DNA of 64,000 nt from Kitasatospora mediocidica KCTC 9733 (lineage in GTDB: Bacteria > Actinomycetota > Actinomycetes > Streptomycetales > Streptomycetaceae): the NCBI RefSeq assembly GCF_000744225.1, contig NZ_JQLN01000007.1, positions 682,001 through 746,000 of the forward strand, read 5' to 3'. Positions within the stretch are counted from its first letter, which is position 1, and each line of letters starts with the position of its first letter. The position numbers were made by a program, and so were the translations under genes. Shown here one piece after another: positions 1 through 9,000 of this stretch. The notes below the pieces were generated by a model. The model did no database searches. It was not told the DNA's origin and was given only the letters and a program-made list of their open reading frames with translations.

Positions 1-211
1 CGTTGGTCAGCTTGACCAGCGTACTCTTCTGCGATCCGTTGATCATGATCTGCATGAACGAGATGGTGGTGGTGCCGCCGGAGGAGCCGGCGTCGGTGCT
101 CTTGCTCCCGGAGGAGGAGCAGCCGGCCACGGCGGCGAGCACGGTGACGGCGGCCAGGGCGGAACCGGCGATCCGGCGGTATCCGGCGTGGGGCAGGCGG
201 GAGCTGGTCAT
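1..211 (-). CDS. Sugar ABC transporter substrate-binding lipoprotein, N-terminal part
   Basis: Only the first 70 codons are present; the gene runs off the left edge. The start is ATG at 211, preceded by GAGGG. The product opens with a basic stretch, a hydrophobic segment and a lipobox ending in AVAGC, followed by a Ser/Gly-rich linker, so it should be exported and lipid-anchored. The mature part begins TTTISFMQIMINGS, the usual first beta strand of family 1 sugar-binding proteins. It lies 150 bp downstream of the permease gene on the same strand, as expected for a carbohydrate importer operon. The substrate cannot be inferred from this fragment. Confidence 0.85.
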   Translation of the reverse strand, partial: MTSSRLPHAGYRRIAGSALAAVTVLAAVAGCSSSGSKSTDAGSSGGTTTISFMQIMINGSQKSTLVKLTN

Positions 212-294
212 GATGGGTTCCCTCTGGAGTGATGGCGAGTCATGGAGCAGGTGGAACGTGTGTGGGCGCGAGCGGATCGGCCTGCGGAGCGGCC

Positions 295-341
295 GGCGGA
301 TCTGCTGGCGGATCTGCTGGCGGATCTGCTGGCGGATCTGC
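295..341. repeat. Four tandem 12-bp repeats between permease and binding-protein genes
   Basis: The unit GGCGGATCTGCT occurs four times head to tail (295-306, 307-318, 319-330, 331-341), the last copy cut short after 11 bases. It lies in the 149-bp gap between the permease stop and the lipoprotein start. No inverted structure is evident. It looks like a simple-sequence expansion that could alter spacing or mRNA folding inside the operon; a function is not shown. Confidence 0.8.
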
Positions 342-360
342 GGGCGCTTCACCCGGCGCG

Positions 361-1323
361 TCAGCTGGAACGGCTGATCCGGTCGCCGGTGCGGCGCTGG
401 AGCAGGGTGAAGGCCGCCGTCACCGCGAACAGGACGATCGCGAGCGCGGCTCCGTAGCCGGTGTCGAAGAAGACGAACGCCTCCTGGTACAGGAGGTAGC
501 TCAGCGTGGTCGTCGCGTAGACCGGGCCGCCCTGGCTCATCTCGTAGAACTGGGTGAAGGCCTGGAGCGAGGAGATGCTCGTGATGATCACCACGAAGAG
601 CGTGACCGGGCGCAGCTGCGGCCAGGTGACGTGCCAGAACTCCTGCCACCCGTTGGCGCCGTCGACCCGGGCCGCCTCGCTCAGCTCGGGCGAGATCACC
701 GCGAGGCCGCCGAGGAAGAGCACCACGGTGAAACCCACCTCGTGCCACAGGCTGTACACGATCACCGAGGGCATCGCCCAGGTGGTCGACTGGAGCCAGC
801 CCGGCTGCCCCAGGTGGGCTGCCCTGAGCAGGGTGTCGGCGAGTCCGAACTGCGGGTTGAAGATCCATACCCAGGCCAGCGAGGTGGCCACCACCGGGGT
901 GGCGTGCGGCGCGAAGATCGCGACCCGGGCGGCTCCCAGCAGGCGTCCGCCGCGTTGCAGCAGGAGGGCGAAGGCCAGTGAGAGGGCCGTTCCGCCGATC
1001 ACCATGGCGCCGCTGAAGTAGAGCGAGTGCCAGGCGCTGGAGAGGAAGCTCGGCGCTGTGGAGCCGAAGAGCGAGCGGTAGTTGGCCAGGCCGATGTACT
1101 TCGACTTCGCCGTGTTCAGCGCGTTCCAGTGGAACAGGCTGACATAGAACGTGTAGGCGGTCGGTCCGATGATGAAGACCGAGAAGATCAACAGGGCCGG
1201 CGCGGTGTAGAGCCAGCCCATCGGGCTCTCCCGGACCCGGCGGACCCGTTTCGACGGGCCCACGGTCCGCGCGGCGCACCCCGTCCGCGCCGGTTCGACC
1301 GCTACTGCTGCGTGCTGCGACAT
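361..1323 (-). CDS. Sugar ABC transporter permease (MalF type)
   Basis: Inner-membrane subunit of a binding-protein-dependent sugar importer, 320 residues from ATG at 1323. After a short cytoplasmic N-terminus there is a first membrane helix (WLYTAPALLIFSVFIIGP) and about five more. The cytoplasmic EAA loop that docks to the ATPase is present near residue 225 (EAARVDGANGWQEFWHVTWP). Length and layout fit MalF/UgpA-type permeases. The binding-protein gene follows downstream; a second permease and the ATPase are not in the window. An upstream extension in the same frame lacks a convincing ribosome site, so the internal ATG was preferred. Confidence 0.88.
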   Translation of the reverse strand: MSQHAAVAVEPARTGCAARTVGPSKRVRRVRESPMGWLYTAPALLIFSVFIIGPTAYTFYVSLFHWNALNTAKSKYIGLANYRSLFGSTAPSFLSSAWHSLYFSGAMVIGGTALSLAFALLLQRGGRLLGAARVAIFAPHATPVVATSLAWVWIFNPQFGLADTLLRAAHLGQPGWLQSTTWAMPSVIVYSLWHEVGFTVVLFLGGLAVISPELSEAARVDGANGWQEFWHVTWPQLRPVTLFVVIITSISSLQAFTQFYEMSQGGPVYATTTLSYLLYQEAFVFFDTGYGAALAIVLFAVTAAFTLLQRRTGDRISRSS

Positions 1324-1566
1324 CGTCCTGCACCCCACACCTGTACCGACCCCCTGGGTCACCTGGTCCGTACCGGCAGCGCGACGGTCCGGCGGCAACT
1401 CACCGTCGAGCAGCCGTGATTGAGTGAAACGCGCGTAGATAGCGGGATCATGACAAATGAGGAAACAGTTGGTGACGATAGTTCAGCTTTCCGGCGCCCT
1501 GTGAAATCCTGAAAGGCTGGCCACTCTGCGGTCTGTCGGGCCCGGACACCGGGGCGGAAGGGGACC

Positions 1567-1614
1567 GACTGCGGGACCGGCTGCGGGATCGACTGCGGGA
1601 TCGGCTGCGGGATC
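1567..1614. repeat. Four tandem 12-bp repeats ahead of the methyltransferase gene
   Basis: Four units of (G/G)(A/G)CTGCGGGA(C/T)C follow one another at 1567-1578, 1579-1590, 1591-1602 and 1603-1614, ending about 10 bp before the predicted -10 box. The array occupies the place where a -35 box and upstream activator sites would sit. Unit length equals that of the 295-341 array, but the sequences are only loosely related. The rest of the divergent gap (1324-1636) shows no other clear element. Confidence 0.8.
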
Positions 1615-1624
1615 GAATCGGACA

Positions 1625-1636
1625 TATCCTGGCAGC
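1625..1636 (+). promoter_or_regulatory. Predicted -10 box for a leaderless transcript
   Basis: TATCCT at 1625-1630 matches the actinomycete -10 consensus TAnnnT. Its expected start site falls on or next to the ATG at 1637, and no purine-rich ribosome site precedes that ATG. This fits a leaderless mRNA. No clear -35 is visible because that position lies in the 12-bp repeat array. Confidence 0.45.
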
Positions 1637-2482
1637 ATGGCCCATGGAAGCCGAGGCAGCGGCGAGCACCGGGTGCGACGCTTCGCCCGCGCGTTCGCCG
1701 CAGACCCGGTGGAGGCCCTGCTCTACCTCCCCGAGGAGGCCGCCAAGCGCCGCGAGCACCCGGTCGACTACACCGTCGACGAGGACTGGGAGGCGCACCT
1801 GCACGAACTGCTCGGCGCCCCCTGGCCCTGCCCGCAGGCCGACCGCGCCGCCGAGCTCTGGGCCGAGGTCGCCGCCGAGCTGCGCGAGCGCGGCCTCGCC
1901 TTCGGCCGCCACACCTACGGCCACTACAGCGACGCCGACGAGTCCCTCGCCCGCGCCGTCCGGTGCACGGTGCTGCACCGGCGGGCCGAGCTGGTGGTGG
2001 AGACCGGCGTGGCACGCGGCGTGATCACCCGGTTCGCCCTGGACGCGATGGCGGCGGCCGACCGCGGCCGGCTCTGGAGCGTCGACCTGCCGCACCCCTT
2101 CGAGCGCGAGCTGCACACGCAGACCGGCGCCGCCGTCCCGGACTGCCTGCGGCACCGCTGGACCTATCTGGAGGGCTCCAGCCGACGCCGACTGCCCACC
2201 CTGCTCCGCCAGTTGGGCCAGGTGGACGTGTTCGTCCACGACAGCCTGCACACCGCCAGGAACACCGGCTTCGAGATGGCCGCCGTCGCCGAGGTGCTGG
2301 CACCCGGCGGAGTCATGCTCATCGACGACATCAGCACCCACCAGGCGTTCGCCCCGTGGACCCGCTCCCCCGCCGCCGACACCCTGGTCTGCCCGCACGC
2401 CGACCGCCAGGGCCTGTTCGGCGTGGTCCGCGCCGAAACCCGGGTGCGGGCCGTCCGCGCCGAGAGCTGCCGTGCCGCGTGA
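1637..2482 (+). CDS. Class I SAM-dependent methyltransferase (Methyltransf_24-like)
   Basis: 281-residue soluble protein. The SAM-binding Rossmann start is ELVVETGVARGVITRFAL (near residues 115-135), followed by an acidic second strand (LWSVDLP) and DVFVHDSLH and VMLIDDIST later on. This order is typical of the family that methylates sugar or small-molecule hydroxyls in natural-product clusters. It is transcribed divergently from the sugar permease and ends at a strong shared terminator. Its substrate is unknown and it is not clearly part of the NRPS cluster. ATG 1637 is chosen because the fold is complete from there and a -10 box lies directly upstream. Confidence 0.75.
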   Translation: MAHGSRGSGEHRVRRFARAFAADPVEALLYLPEEAAKRREHPVDYTVDEDWEAHLHELLGAPWPCPQADRAAELWAEVAAELRERGLAFGRHTYGHYSDADESLARAVRCTVLHRRAELVVETGVARGVITRFALDAMAAADRGRLWSVDLPHPFERELHTQTGAAVPDCLRHRWTYLEGSSRRRLPTLLRQLGQVDVFVHDSLHTARNTGFEMAAVAEVLAPGGVMLIDDISTHQAFAPWTRSPAADTLVCPHADRQGLFGVVRAETRVRAVRAESCRAA

Positions 2483-2484
2483 CG

Positions 2485-2526
2485 GCGCCCCCCGCACCGC
2501 TGGAACCTCAGCGGTGCGGGGGGCGC
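2485..2526. terminator. Bidirectional hairpin terminator
   Basis: A perfect 18-bp stem (2485-2502 with 2509-2526) encloses a 6-nt loop, GAACCT. It sits 2 bp after the methyltransferase stop and 9 bp beyond the stop of the convergent secreted-protein gene, so it can end both transcripts. It lacks a U tract, as is common in actinomycetes. Confidence 0.9.
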
Positions 2527-2535
2527 AAGGGTGCG

Positions 2536-3141
2536 TCAGCTCGGAACGTTCTCGTCGTTGCAGCCCCCGTACGGGCCCGCCTCGTCGTAGCCGTTGTAGT
2601 TGTGCAGGGTGCCCCAGGCGACGCAGCCGGACTCGTCGAGCATCGCCCCGGCCCGCCAGTCGTCGTTGCCCGCCCACCCGTGGTAGAGGCCGTAGTTCTG
2701 GCCGGGCTCGTTGGTGAACCACACGTCCTTGCCCTGGCTGGGGGTGACGATGTCCGTCCAGAACGGGAGGTCGTACTCGTAGCTGGGGGAGCCGACGGCG
2801 ACCCGAAGCTTGCGGCTGCCGAAGCGCTGGATGAAGTCGTTGCTCCACTGCCAGTGCGCGTACACGTCACCGTTGCACGAGTCGTAGACCTGCTCGACCT
2901 GCCCGGCGTAGCCGTCGGGGGTCTGGTAGTTGCCCGGCGAGCCGATGTTCTGCAGGCCGCAGCCCGCGGCGACCGCCGGGGCGGTGTGCCCGACGGACAT
3001 GAGGTGGGACCCGGTCGCGGCGGCGTGCCCGACGGCCGCCGGGGCGGCCTGGGTCGCCTGCGCCGCGTTGGAGGTGCCCGCGGTGCCGAGCGTCAGTGCG
3101 GCCGCTGCGGTGGCGACGGCCGCGATGGTCTTGAAGCGCAT
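2536..3141 (-). CDS. Small secreted protein of unknown function
   Basis: 201 residues from ATG 3141. A classic signal peptide (MRFKTIAAVATAAAALTLG, then Ala-rich with likely cleavage after SNA) directs it to Sec export. The mature part is rich in Tyr, Trp, Asn and Gly, carries four Cys after the signal region that could form two disulfides, and has aromatic segments such as YAHWQWSNDF and GLYHGWAGNDDW. I do not recognise a family; the composition resembles small extracellular binding proteins. It converges on the methyltransferase and is separated by 181 bp from the exporter gene upstream, so membership in the NRPS operon is doubtful. Confidence 0.7.
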   Translation of the reverse strand: MRFKTIAAVATAAAALTLGTAGTSNAAQATQAAPAAVGHAAATGSHLMSVGHTAPAVAAGCGLQNIGSPGNYQTPDGYAGQVEQVYDSCNGDVYAHWQWSNDFIQRFGSRKLRVAVGSPSYEYDLPFWTDIVTPSQGKDVWFTNEPGQNYGLYHGWAGNDDWRAGAMLDESGCVAWGTLHNYNGYDEAGPYGGCNDENVPS

Positions 3142-3322
3142 GTTTCCCCCTGCGAGAGTGGACGGTTGGCGCCCCGGCCCGCGGCTCCACGGTGGCTGTC
3201 CGGGAGCGTCGCGGGTCACGGTCCCGACCACAGTGACGGGGTCGCGGGGCGTCCCACCAGGGTTGGAGACGAACCCGGACGATCCCGGACACCCGGACAA
3301 CCCCCGGCGGACACCACGCTCC

Positions 3323-4621
3323 TCAGGCCGGTGCCGCCGCGACCTCGGCCGGCTCGCTCCTCGTGAGGGGCTCGGTCGGCAGGTCCCGGTAGCGGCGGAT
3401 CGGGGAGAAGTACAGGATGAGCCCGGCCAGCGGCACGCCGCCGGTGAGGATCCACAGGGCGGGGCGGAAGCCGAGCCACGAGCCGAGGACACCGCCGAGC
3501 AGAGCGCCCAGCGGCATCGTCCCGTAGTTGAGGAACGAGGCGCTCGCGCCGACCCGGCCGCGCCACCCGTCCGGGCAGTAGGCCTGCACGAAGCTGGACT
3601 TGATGATGTTGCCCGCCACCACACCCACCGACACCGCGAGGTAGCCGACGAGCAGCAGCAGCAGGCCCGCGCCGGGGGTGGTGAGCGGGATGAGCAGCGC
3701 CAGCGTCGGCAGTCCCAGCTGGAACAGCAGGAGCGTACGGCCGGTGCCCAGCCGGTCGCAGACCCGGCGCACCAGCAGCGCGCCCAGCACACCCCCGATG
3801 CCGCCGAACGTGGCGAGGGCGCCGACCATCCCGGAGGAGAGCCCGATCTCGCGGACCAGGAAGAGCACCAGGATCGACTGGTATCCGGTCAGCGCCAGGT
3901 TGGACGCCGCCCCGAAGAGCGTCATGCTCCGCAGGAAGGCGTCGTGGGCGACCAGCCGCAGCCCCTCGCGGATCTCCTTCAGCAGCGCGCCGCGCGGCCG
4001 TTCGACCGGCTCGGGCACGGGTTCCCGGTACCGGATGCGGGACAGGCACAGGATCGAGACGAGGAAGGTCGTCGTGTTGGCGAGCATGCCGTTGGCCGCG
4101 CCGGCGACCTGGATCAGCAGGCCGCCGACACCCAGACCGACGATCTGCGCGGCGGACTCGCTGCCGTGCAGCTTGGCGTTGCCCTCCGCCTGGTCGGCCG
4201 GTGTCAGCAGGCCGGGGAGGTAGACGCTGTACGCGGTCTGGAAGAACACCGTCGCGGTGCCCGCCAGGAGAGCGACGACGAGCAGTTGGCCCACGCCCAG
4301 CACACCGGTCCAGGACGCGACGGGAATGCTGGCGAACAGCACGAAGCAGGCGACGTTGGCCCAGAACATCACCGGCCGGCGGCGCATCCTGTCCACCCAG
4401 ACGCCCACCGGCAGGCCGATGAGCAGCCAGGGCAGCCAGGGGGCCGCGCTCAGCAGGCCCATCTCGAAGATGCCGACGTGCAGGGTGGATGCCGCGAGCA
4501 GCGGAATGGCGAGGACCGTCACCGACTCGCCGAACCGTGCGGCGACCTCGCCCAGCCAGAAGAACCGGAAGTCCCGGTGCCGGCGCAGCAGTCCGCCCCG
4601 CGTGCCGTTGTCCCCGCTCAT
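3323..4621 (-). CDS. MFS exporter of the NRPS cluster
   Basis: 432-residue major facilitator of the MFS_3/enterobactin-exporter (EntS) type, with about 11-12 hydrophobic helices. The signature loop between helices 2 and 3 is visible as GLPVGVWVDRMRRRPVM, and a second related loop (LLVRRVCDRLGTGRTLL) starts the other half. Its ATG overlaps the stop of the upstream condensation-domain gene by 4 nt, so the two are translationally coupled. Being the last gene of the NRPS operon, it most likely exports the finished peptide and may give self-protection. The substrate assignment is from context only. Confidence 0.85.
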   Translation of the reverse strand: MSGDNGTRGGLLRRHRDFRFFWLGEVAARFGESVTVLAIPLLAASTLHVGIFEMGLLSAAPWLPWLLIGLPVGVWVDRMRRRPVMFWANVACFVLFASIPVASWTGVLGVGQLLVVALLAGTATVFFQTAYSVYLPGLLTPADQAEGNAKLHGSESAAQIVGLGVGGLLIQVAGAANGMLANTTTFLVSILCLSRIRYREPVPEPVERPRGALLKEIREGLRLVAHDAFLRSMTLFGAASNLALTGYQSILVLFLVREIGLSSGMVGALATFGGIGGVLGALLVRRVCDRLGTGRTLLLFQLGLPTLALLIPLTTPGAGLLLLLVGYLAVSVGVVAGNIIKSSFVQAYCPDGWRGRVGASASFLNYGTMPLGALLGGVLGSWLGFRPALWILTGGVPLAGLILYFSPIRRYRDLPTEPLTRSEPAEVAAAPA

Positions 4622-5943
4622 GCGGTGATGTCGCGCAGCGGCGCCGAACTGTCCAGGGTCACACCGGCGGTGATGAACCGCGCCAGCGCCTCGGCCCGGT
4701 CCTCGGCCTCCTGCTGGGTGTAGCGCGCGGGAGCGGCCTCGACGCAGAGCGAGGTGAGGTCCTCCACCGGACGCACGTCGAAGAAGTACCCGATGTCGTC
4801 GATCGGCCCGGTCGCCAGGGTCTGGACCACTCCCCTGGAGGACCCGAAGGTCAGACTGCGGTCGAAGTTCAGGATGTTCACCAGCGGCCCGACGTCGGAG
4901 CGCCCCTGGGTGTCCATCAGGTGGCGCCGGACGTCCTCGTACCGGTAGCGCTGGTGGCGCATCGCCTGCTGGAACGCCGCCACCACGCGCTGGAACGCGT
5001 CCTCGATGCTCGCGTCCGGGTCGAAGGCCACCCGCAGCGGCACGATGCCGACCATCGGCGCGACGACGGTCTTCATCCTGCGGGTGCGCCGTCCCGTCAC
5101 GGGGAGCCCGAACGCCACCTCGTCGGAACCGGTCAGCGCGCGCTGGAAGAGCGCCGTCATGGTGATCAGGAGCCGCGCCGGCGAGGTCTCCAGCTTGTCC
5201 GCGCGCTCGCGCAGGGCACGGCAGGCGGCCGCGTCCAGGTGCCGGCTGGGGCTCATCCGGTTCATGGTCGTGGCCGCCGGCGCAGGGCTCGGGGCGGGGC
5301 TTGCAGTGGCGGTTGGGGCGGGGGTCGGAGCGGCGGTCGCCGGCCAGTCGGCCAGCTGCGCGTGCCAGAACTCGCGGTCGGCCTCCTGGGCCGCGCTACC
5401 GGGGTACGCCCGGTCGTCCTCGACGGCCTCCGCGATGCTCCCGAACGGGTTCGGGTCGTACGGCAGGCCGTTCAGGAGCGCGGTGTAGAGGTCGGCGGTG
5501 CGCCGGGCGATCGCGGCACAGCCGTAGCCGTCCACGATGAGGTGGTGCATGCGCCGGTACCACAGGTACCGGTTCTCGCCCAGCTTCAGCAGCGCGGAGG
5601 TGAGCAGTGGGCCGGTGCCGATGTCGGCCAGTTCCAGCAGGTCGGCACGCATCCACGCAAGGGCTTCGGCATCGGGGTCAGGCGCCGCGCTCATGTCGAC
5701 GTTGCGGAAGGTCCACTCGGCGCGGCCGAGGATCTGCGCCGGGGCGCCGCGCCGGGCCGTCACGAACCGGGCGCCGAGGCTGCCGGCCTCGTCGACCGCG
5801 AGGCGGTCCGCCTTCTCCAGGATCTCGGCGTCGACCGGTCCGGTGATCTCGTAGTAGTCGGCGACGTTGTAGACCGGATTCAGCGGGTCGAGGACCTGCG
5901 CGATCCACATCTCGGCCTGGGCCGCGGTCAGGGGCAGCTGCAT
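4618..5943 (-). CDS. Free-standing NRPS condensation domain
   Basis: 441 residues from ATG 5943, which has GGAG seven bases upstream; a TTG 15 bp earlier is less likely. It is a lone C domain with no A, T or TE. The catalytic motif MHHLIVDG is intact (His133, His134, Asp138), and the N-terminal LPLTAAQAEMWIAQ resembles C domains of EntF-like siderophore synthetases rather than those of the adjacent NRPS. A Pro/Ala-rich linker (about 215-245) separates the two lobes. It could join the externally loaded residue to the carrier of module 4, or add a final substituent. Which carrier proteins it uses cannot be read from sequence. Confidence 0.85.
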   Translation of the reverse strand: MQLPLTAAQAEMWIAQVLDPLNPVYNVADYYEITGPVDAEILEKADRLAVDEAGSLGARFVTARRGAPAQILGRAEWTFRNVDMSAAPDPDAEALAWMRADLLELADIGTGPLLTSALLKLGENRYLWYRRMHHLIVDGYGCAAIARRTADLYTALLNGLPYDPNPFGSIAEAVEDDRAYPGSAAQEADREFWHAQLADWPATAAPTPAPTATASPAPSPAPAATTMNRMSPSRHLDAAACRALRERADKLETSPARLLITMTALFQRALTGSDEVAFGLPVTGRRTRRMKTVVAPMVGIVPLRVAFDPDASIEDAFQRVVAAFQQAMRHQRYRYEDVRRHLMDTQGRSDVGPLVNILNFDRSLTFGSSRGVVQTLATGPIDDIGYFFDVRPVEDLTSLCVEAAPARYTQQEAEDRAEALARFITAGVTLDSSAPLRDITA

Positions 5944-6073
5944 GGGTGGGCACTCCAAAGGCTCAAGGGGTTGCTGGTGAGTGGGTGGGCCCGCGCGCGG
6001 CGTCGCGGCGGCGCGGACGCTGCGCTGCGTACGGGCGCGGGCGCGGGCCCACCGTCGGTCGTGCTCGGTGCTG

Positions 6074-9000
6074 CTAGTCGCGGTCGGTGCCGAGCCAGGC
6101 GGCGAGAACCGGCCCGATCTGGGCGAGTTGGTCCGGCCGGGTCAGCTCACCGTGGCGTCCCGTCACCTGGTGGACCTGGATCCGACCGGTGACGTGCGAG
6201 GCCCAGTCCTCGGGCCGCGACGCGTGGCCGGGCTCCTCGCGGCTCGCCTCGAAGAACAGGACGTCACCGAGGAACTTGCGGGACCTGAACGAGTCCTGGA
6301 GCACCGCGTTCGCGAGGAAGACCCTGGCCATGGCCTCCAGCGACGCGCCGTCGAGCAGTGCGAACGGGCTGTCCGCCGACTCGCCCGCGTCCGGCGCGTC
6401 CGGGGCGCCCGGCGCGTGACCGAGCGACTCCAGGAGGGCCCGGACCACCTCCGGGCCGGCCTCCGGGCCGGCCTCCTGCGCCGCCTCCTGGCCCGCCGGT
6501 GCGGGCAGCGGCTCCGCGACCGCTTCGAACGCGGTGGTCGGGTAACTGTCCAGCAGGGCCAGGGTCTGCACCTCCTCGCCCTCCTCCTGGAGCCGGACGG
6601 CGAGTTCGTGCGCCACGACCCCGCCGAAGGACCAGCCGAGCAGGGCGTACGGGCCGTGCGGCTGCACGGACCGGATCTGCGCCAGGTAGTCGTCGACCAT
6701 CGCGTCGACACTCGCCGGAGCGGCCTCGGGATCGACCAGACCGCGGGCCTGCAGGCCGTACAGCGGCCGGTCGCGGTCCAGGTGGCGCAGCAGCCCGGAG
6801 TACACCCAGCTGATGCCGGCCGCAGGGTGCACGCAGAAGAGCGGGCTCAACGCCGTTCCCGTGCTCCTGCGCAGCGGCAGCAGGGTGGCCAGGGCGCCGT
6901 CCCCGAGTCCCGAGCCGTCCAGTCGTTCGGCGAGGCCGGCGACGGTGGGGGCGTCGAAGAGGTCACGGATGCCGAGTTCGGCACCCAGCGCGGTACGGAT
7001 CCGGCTGATCAGGCGTGCCGCGAGCAGCGAGTGGCCGCCGAGGGTGAAGAAGTCGTCGTCGATGCCGACCGACGGCACGTCCAGGACCTCGGCGAACAGT
7101 GCGCACAGGATCTCCTCCCGCGCCGAGCGCGCACCGCGCCCACTGCGACCCGTCACGGCGACGGGAGCCGGCAGGGCACGCTGGTCGAGCTTGCCGTTCG
7201 ACGTCAGCGGCAGCACCGGCAGCACCACCAGGGCCGCGGGCAGCATGTGACGCGGCAGACGCCCCGCCACGTGGCGACGCACCTCCTCCACATCCACACC
7301 CTCATGCCCCTCCACCGGGACCAGGTAGCCCACCAGGCGCCGGTCACCGGGCCGGTCCTCCCGGACCACGACCACCGCCTGCGCCACCGCCGCATGCGCG
7401 GTCAACGCCGCCGCGATCTCACCCGGCTCGATCCGGAACCCCCGGATCTTGATCTGGTCATCCACCCGACCCGCATACTCCAGCACGCCGTCCGCAGTCC
7501 CGTTCGCACGCCAACGCGCCAGATCCCCCGTCCGGTACATCCGCTCACCCGGCCCGCCATACGGATTCGCGACGAAACGCTCCGCCGTCAACCCCGGACG
7601 ACCCGCATACCCACGCGCCAACCCAGCACCGGCCAGATACAACTCACCCAGCACACCCGGCGCCACCGGCCGCAACCCCTCATCCAGCACGAACGCCCGC
7701 GTATTGCGCAGTGGGCGACCGATCAACGGCACCTCGTGATCCGCCACCCGCGCATACGTCACATACACCGTCGCCTCGGTCGGCCCATACGTGTTGAACG
7801 CCGCCGTCGACCCCGCCACCGCACGAAGATCAGCCCACAACGCCTCGTCCAGCGCCTCACCACCGATCTCCAGAATCCGCGGACGCGACACCCTCGAACC
7901 GTCCAGGAGGCCCAGCTCCACCAACTGCCGCAAATACGTCGGCGTCAACTCCAGATAATCCACACCCCGCCGCTCGACATACTCCACCAGCAGCTCAGGA
8001 CTGCGACGCGTCTCATCGTCCACCAGATGCAGCTCATGCCCACCCAGCAACCAGAACAGCACACTCCACGACGCGTCGAACGTCATCGCACCGATCAACG
8101 CCGCCCGCAACGCCCGACCCCCAAGCGCCGCCAACTCCGCCGCAAACACCTCCTCGACATGCGCGTGGAACAGATTCACCAACGAACCGTGCTCCACCAC
8201 CACACCCTTGGGCCGGCCCGTCGACCCCGACGTATACACCGCATACGCCGCATGCCCCGAACCCAGCACCCCCACCCGCTCCGCATCGACCACATCAACC
8301 ACCGACAGAGACGCCAACTCCCCCACCACACCCGGGTCATCGACACACACCACCGGCACCGAACCCGAACTCCCCAAGCCCGCAGCATCGGTGACCACCA
8401 CCGCCGGCGCCGAATCCTCCAGCATGTACGCGACCCGATCCGCCGGATACTCCGGATCCACCGGCACATAACAACCACCGGCCTTCAACACCGCCAACAA
8501 CGCCACCACCAGATCCGCCCCACGCGGCAACAACACCGCCACCCGCGCCTCCGGGCCCACCCCACGACCGATCAACAACCGCGCCAACCTGTTCGCCCGC
8601 GCGTTCAGCTCACCGAACGACAGCACACCCTCCCCATGCACCAACGCCCTCGCCCCCGGCGCCGACCGCACATGCTCCTCGAAGATCTCCGACAGCATCC
8701 GCCCATCGCCCACCGCATGCCCGGTGTCGTTCCACCCCGACAGGACCAGCTCACGCTCCACCCCACCCAACAACTCCACCGAACCAACCGGCACCTCGGG
8801 ATCACCCACCACCGCCACCAGCAACCGCACCAACCGCTCCGCCAACGCGCACGCGGTACCACGATCGAAGAGATCCATCGCATATCCCAGCGTCGCCGAG
8901 ATACCGATCGGGGTGCCTGCGCCGTCACGTTCCTCAGCGAAGGTGAAGTCGAGGTCGAACTTCGCCGGGGACAGCCCGAGCGGTTCCTCCTGCGCTGTGA

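Noticed and set aside
295..1614. CRISPR-like arrays
   Set aside because: Units are 12 bp and directly adjacent with no spacers, and there are no cas genes.
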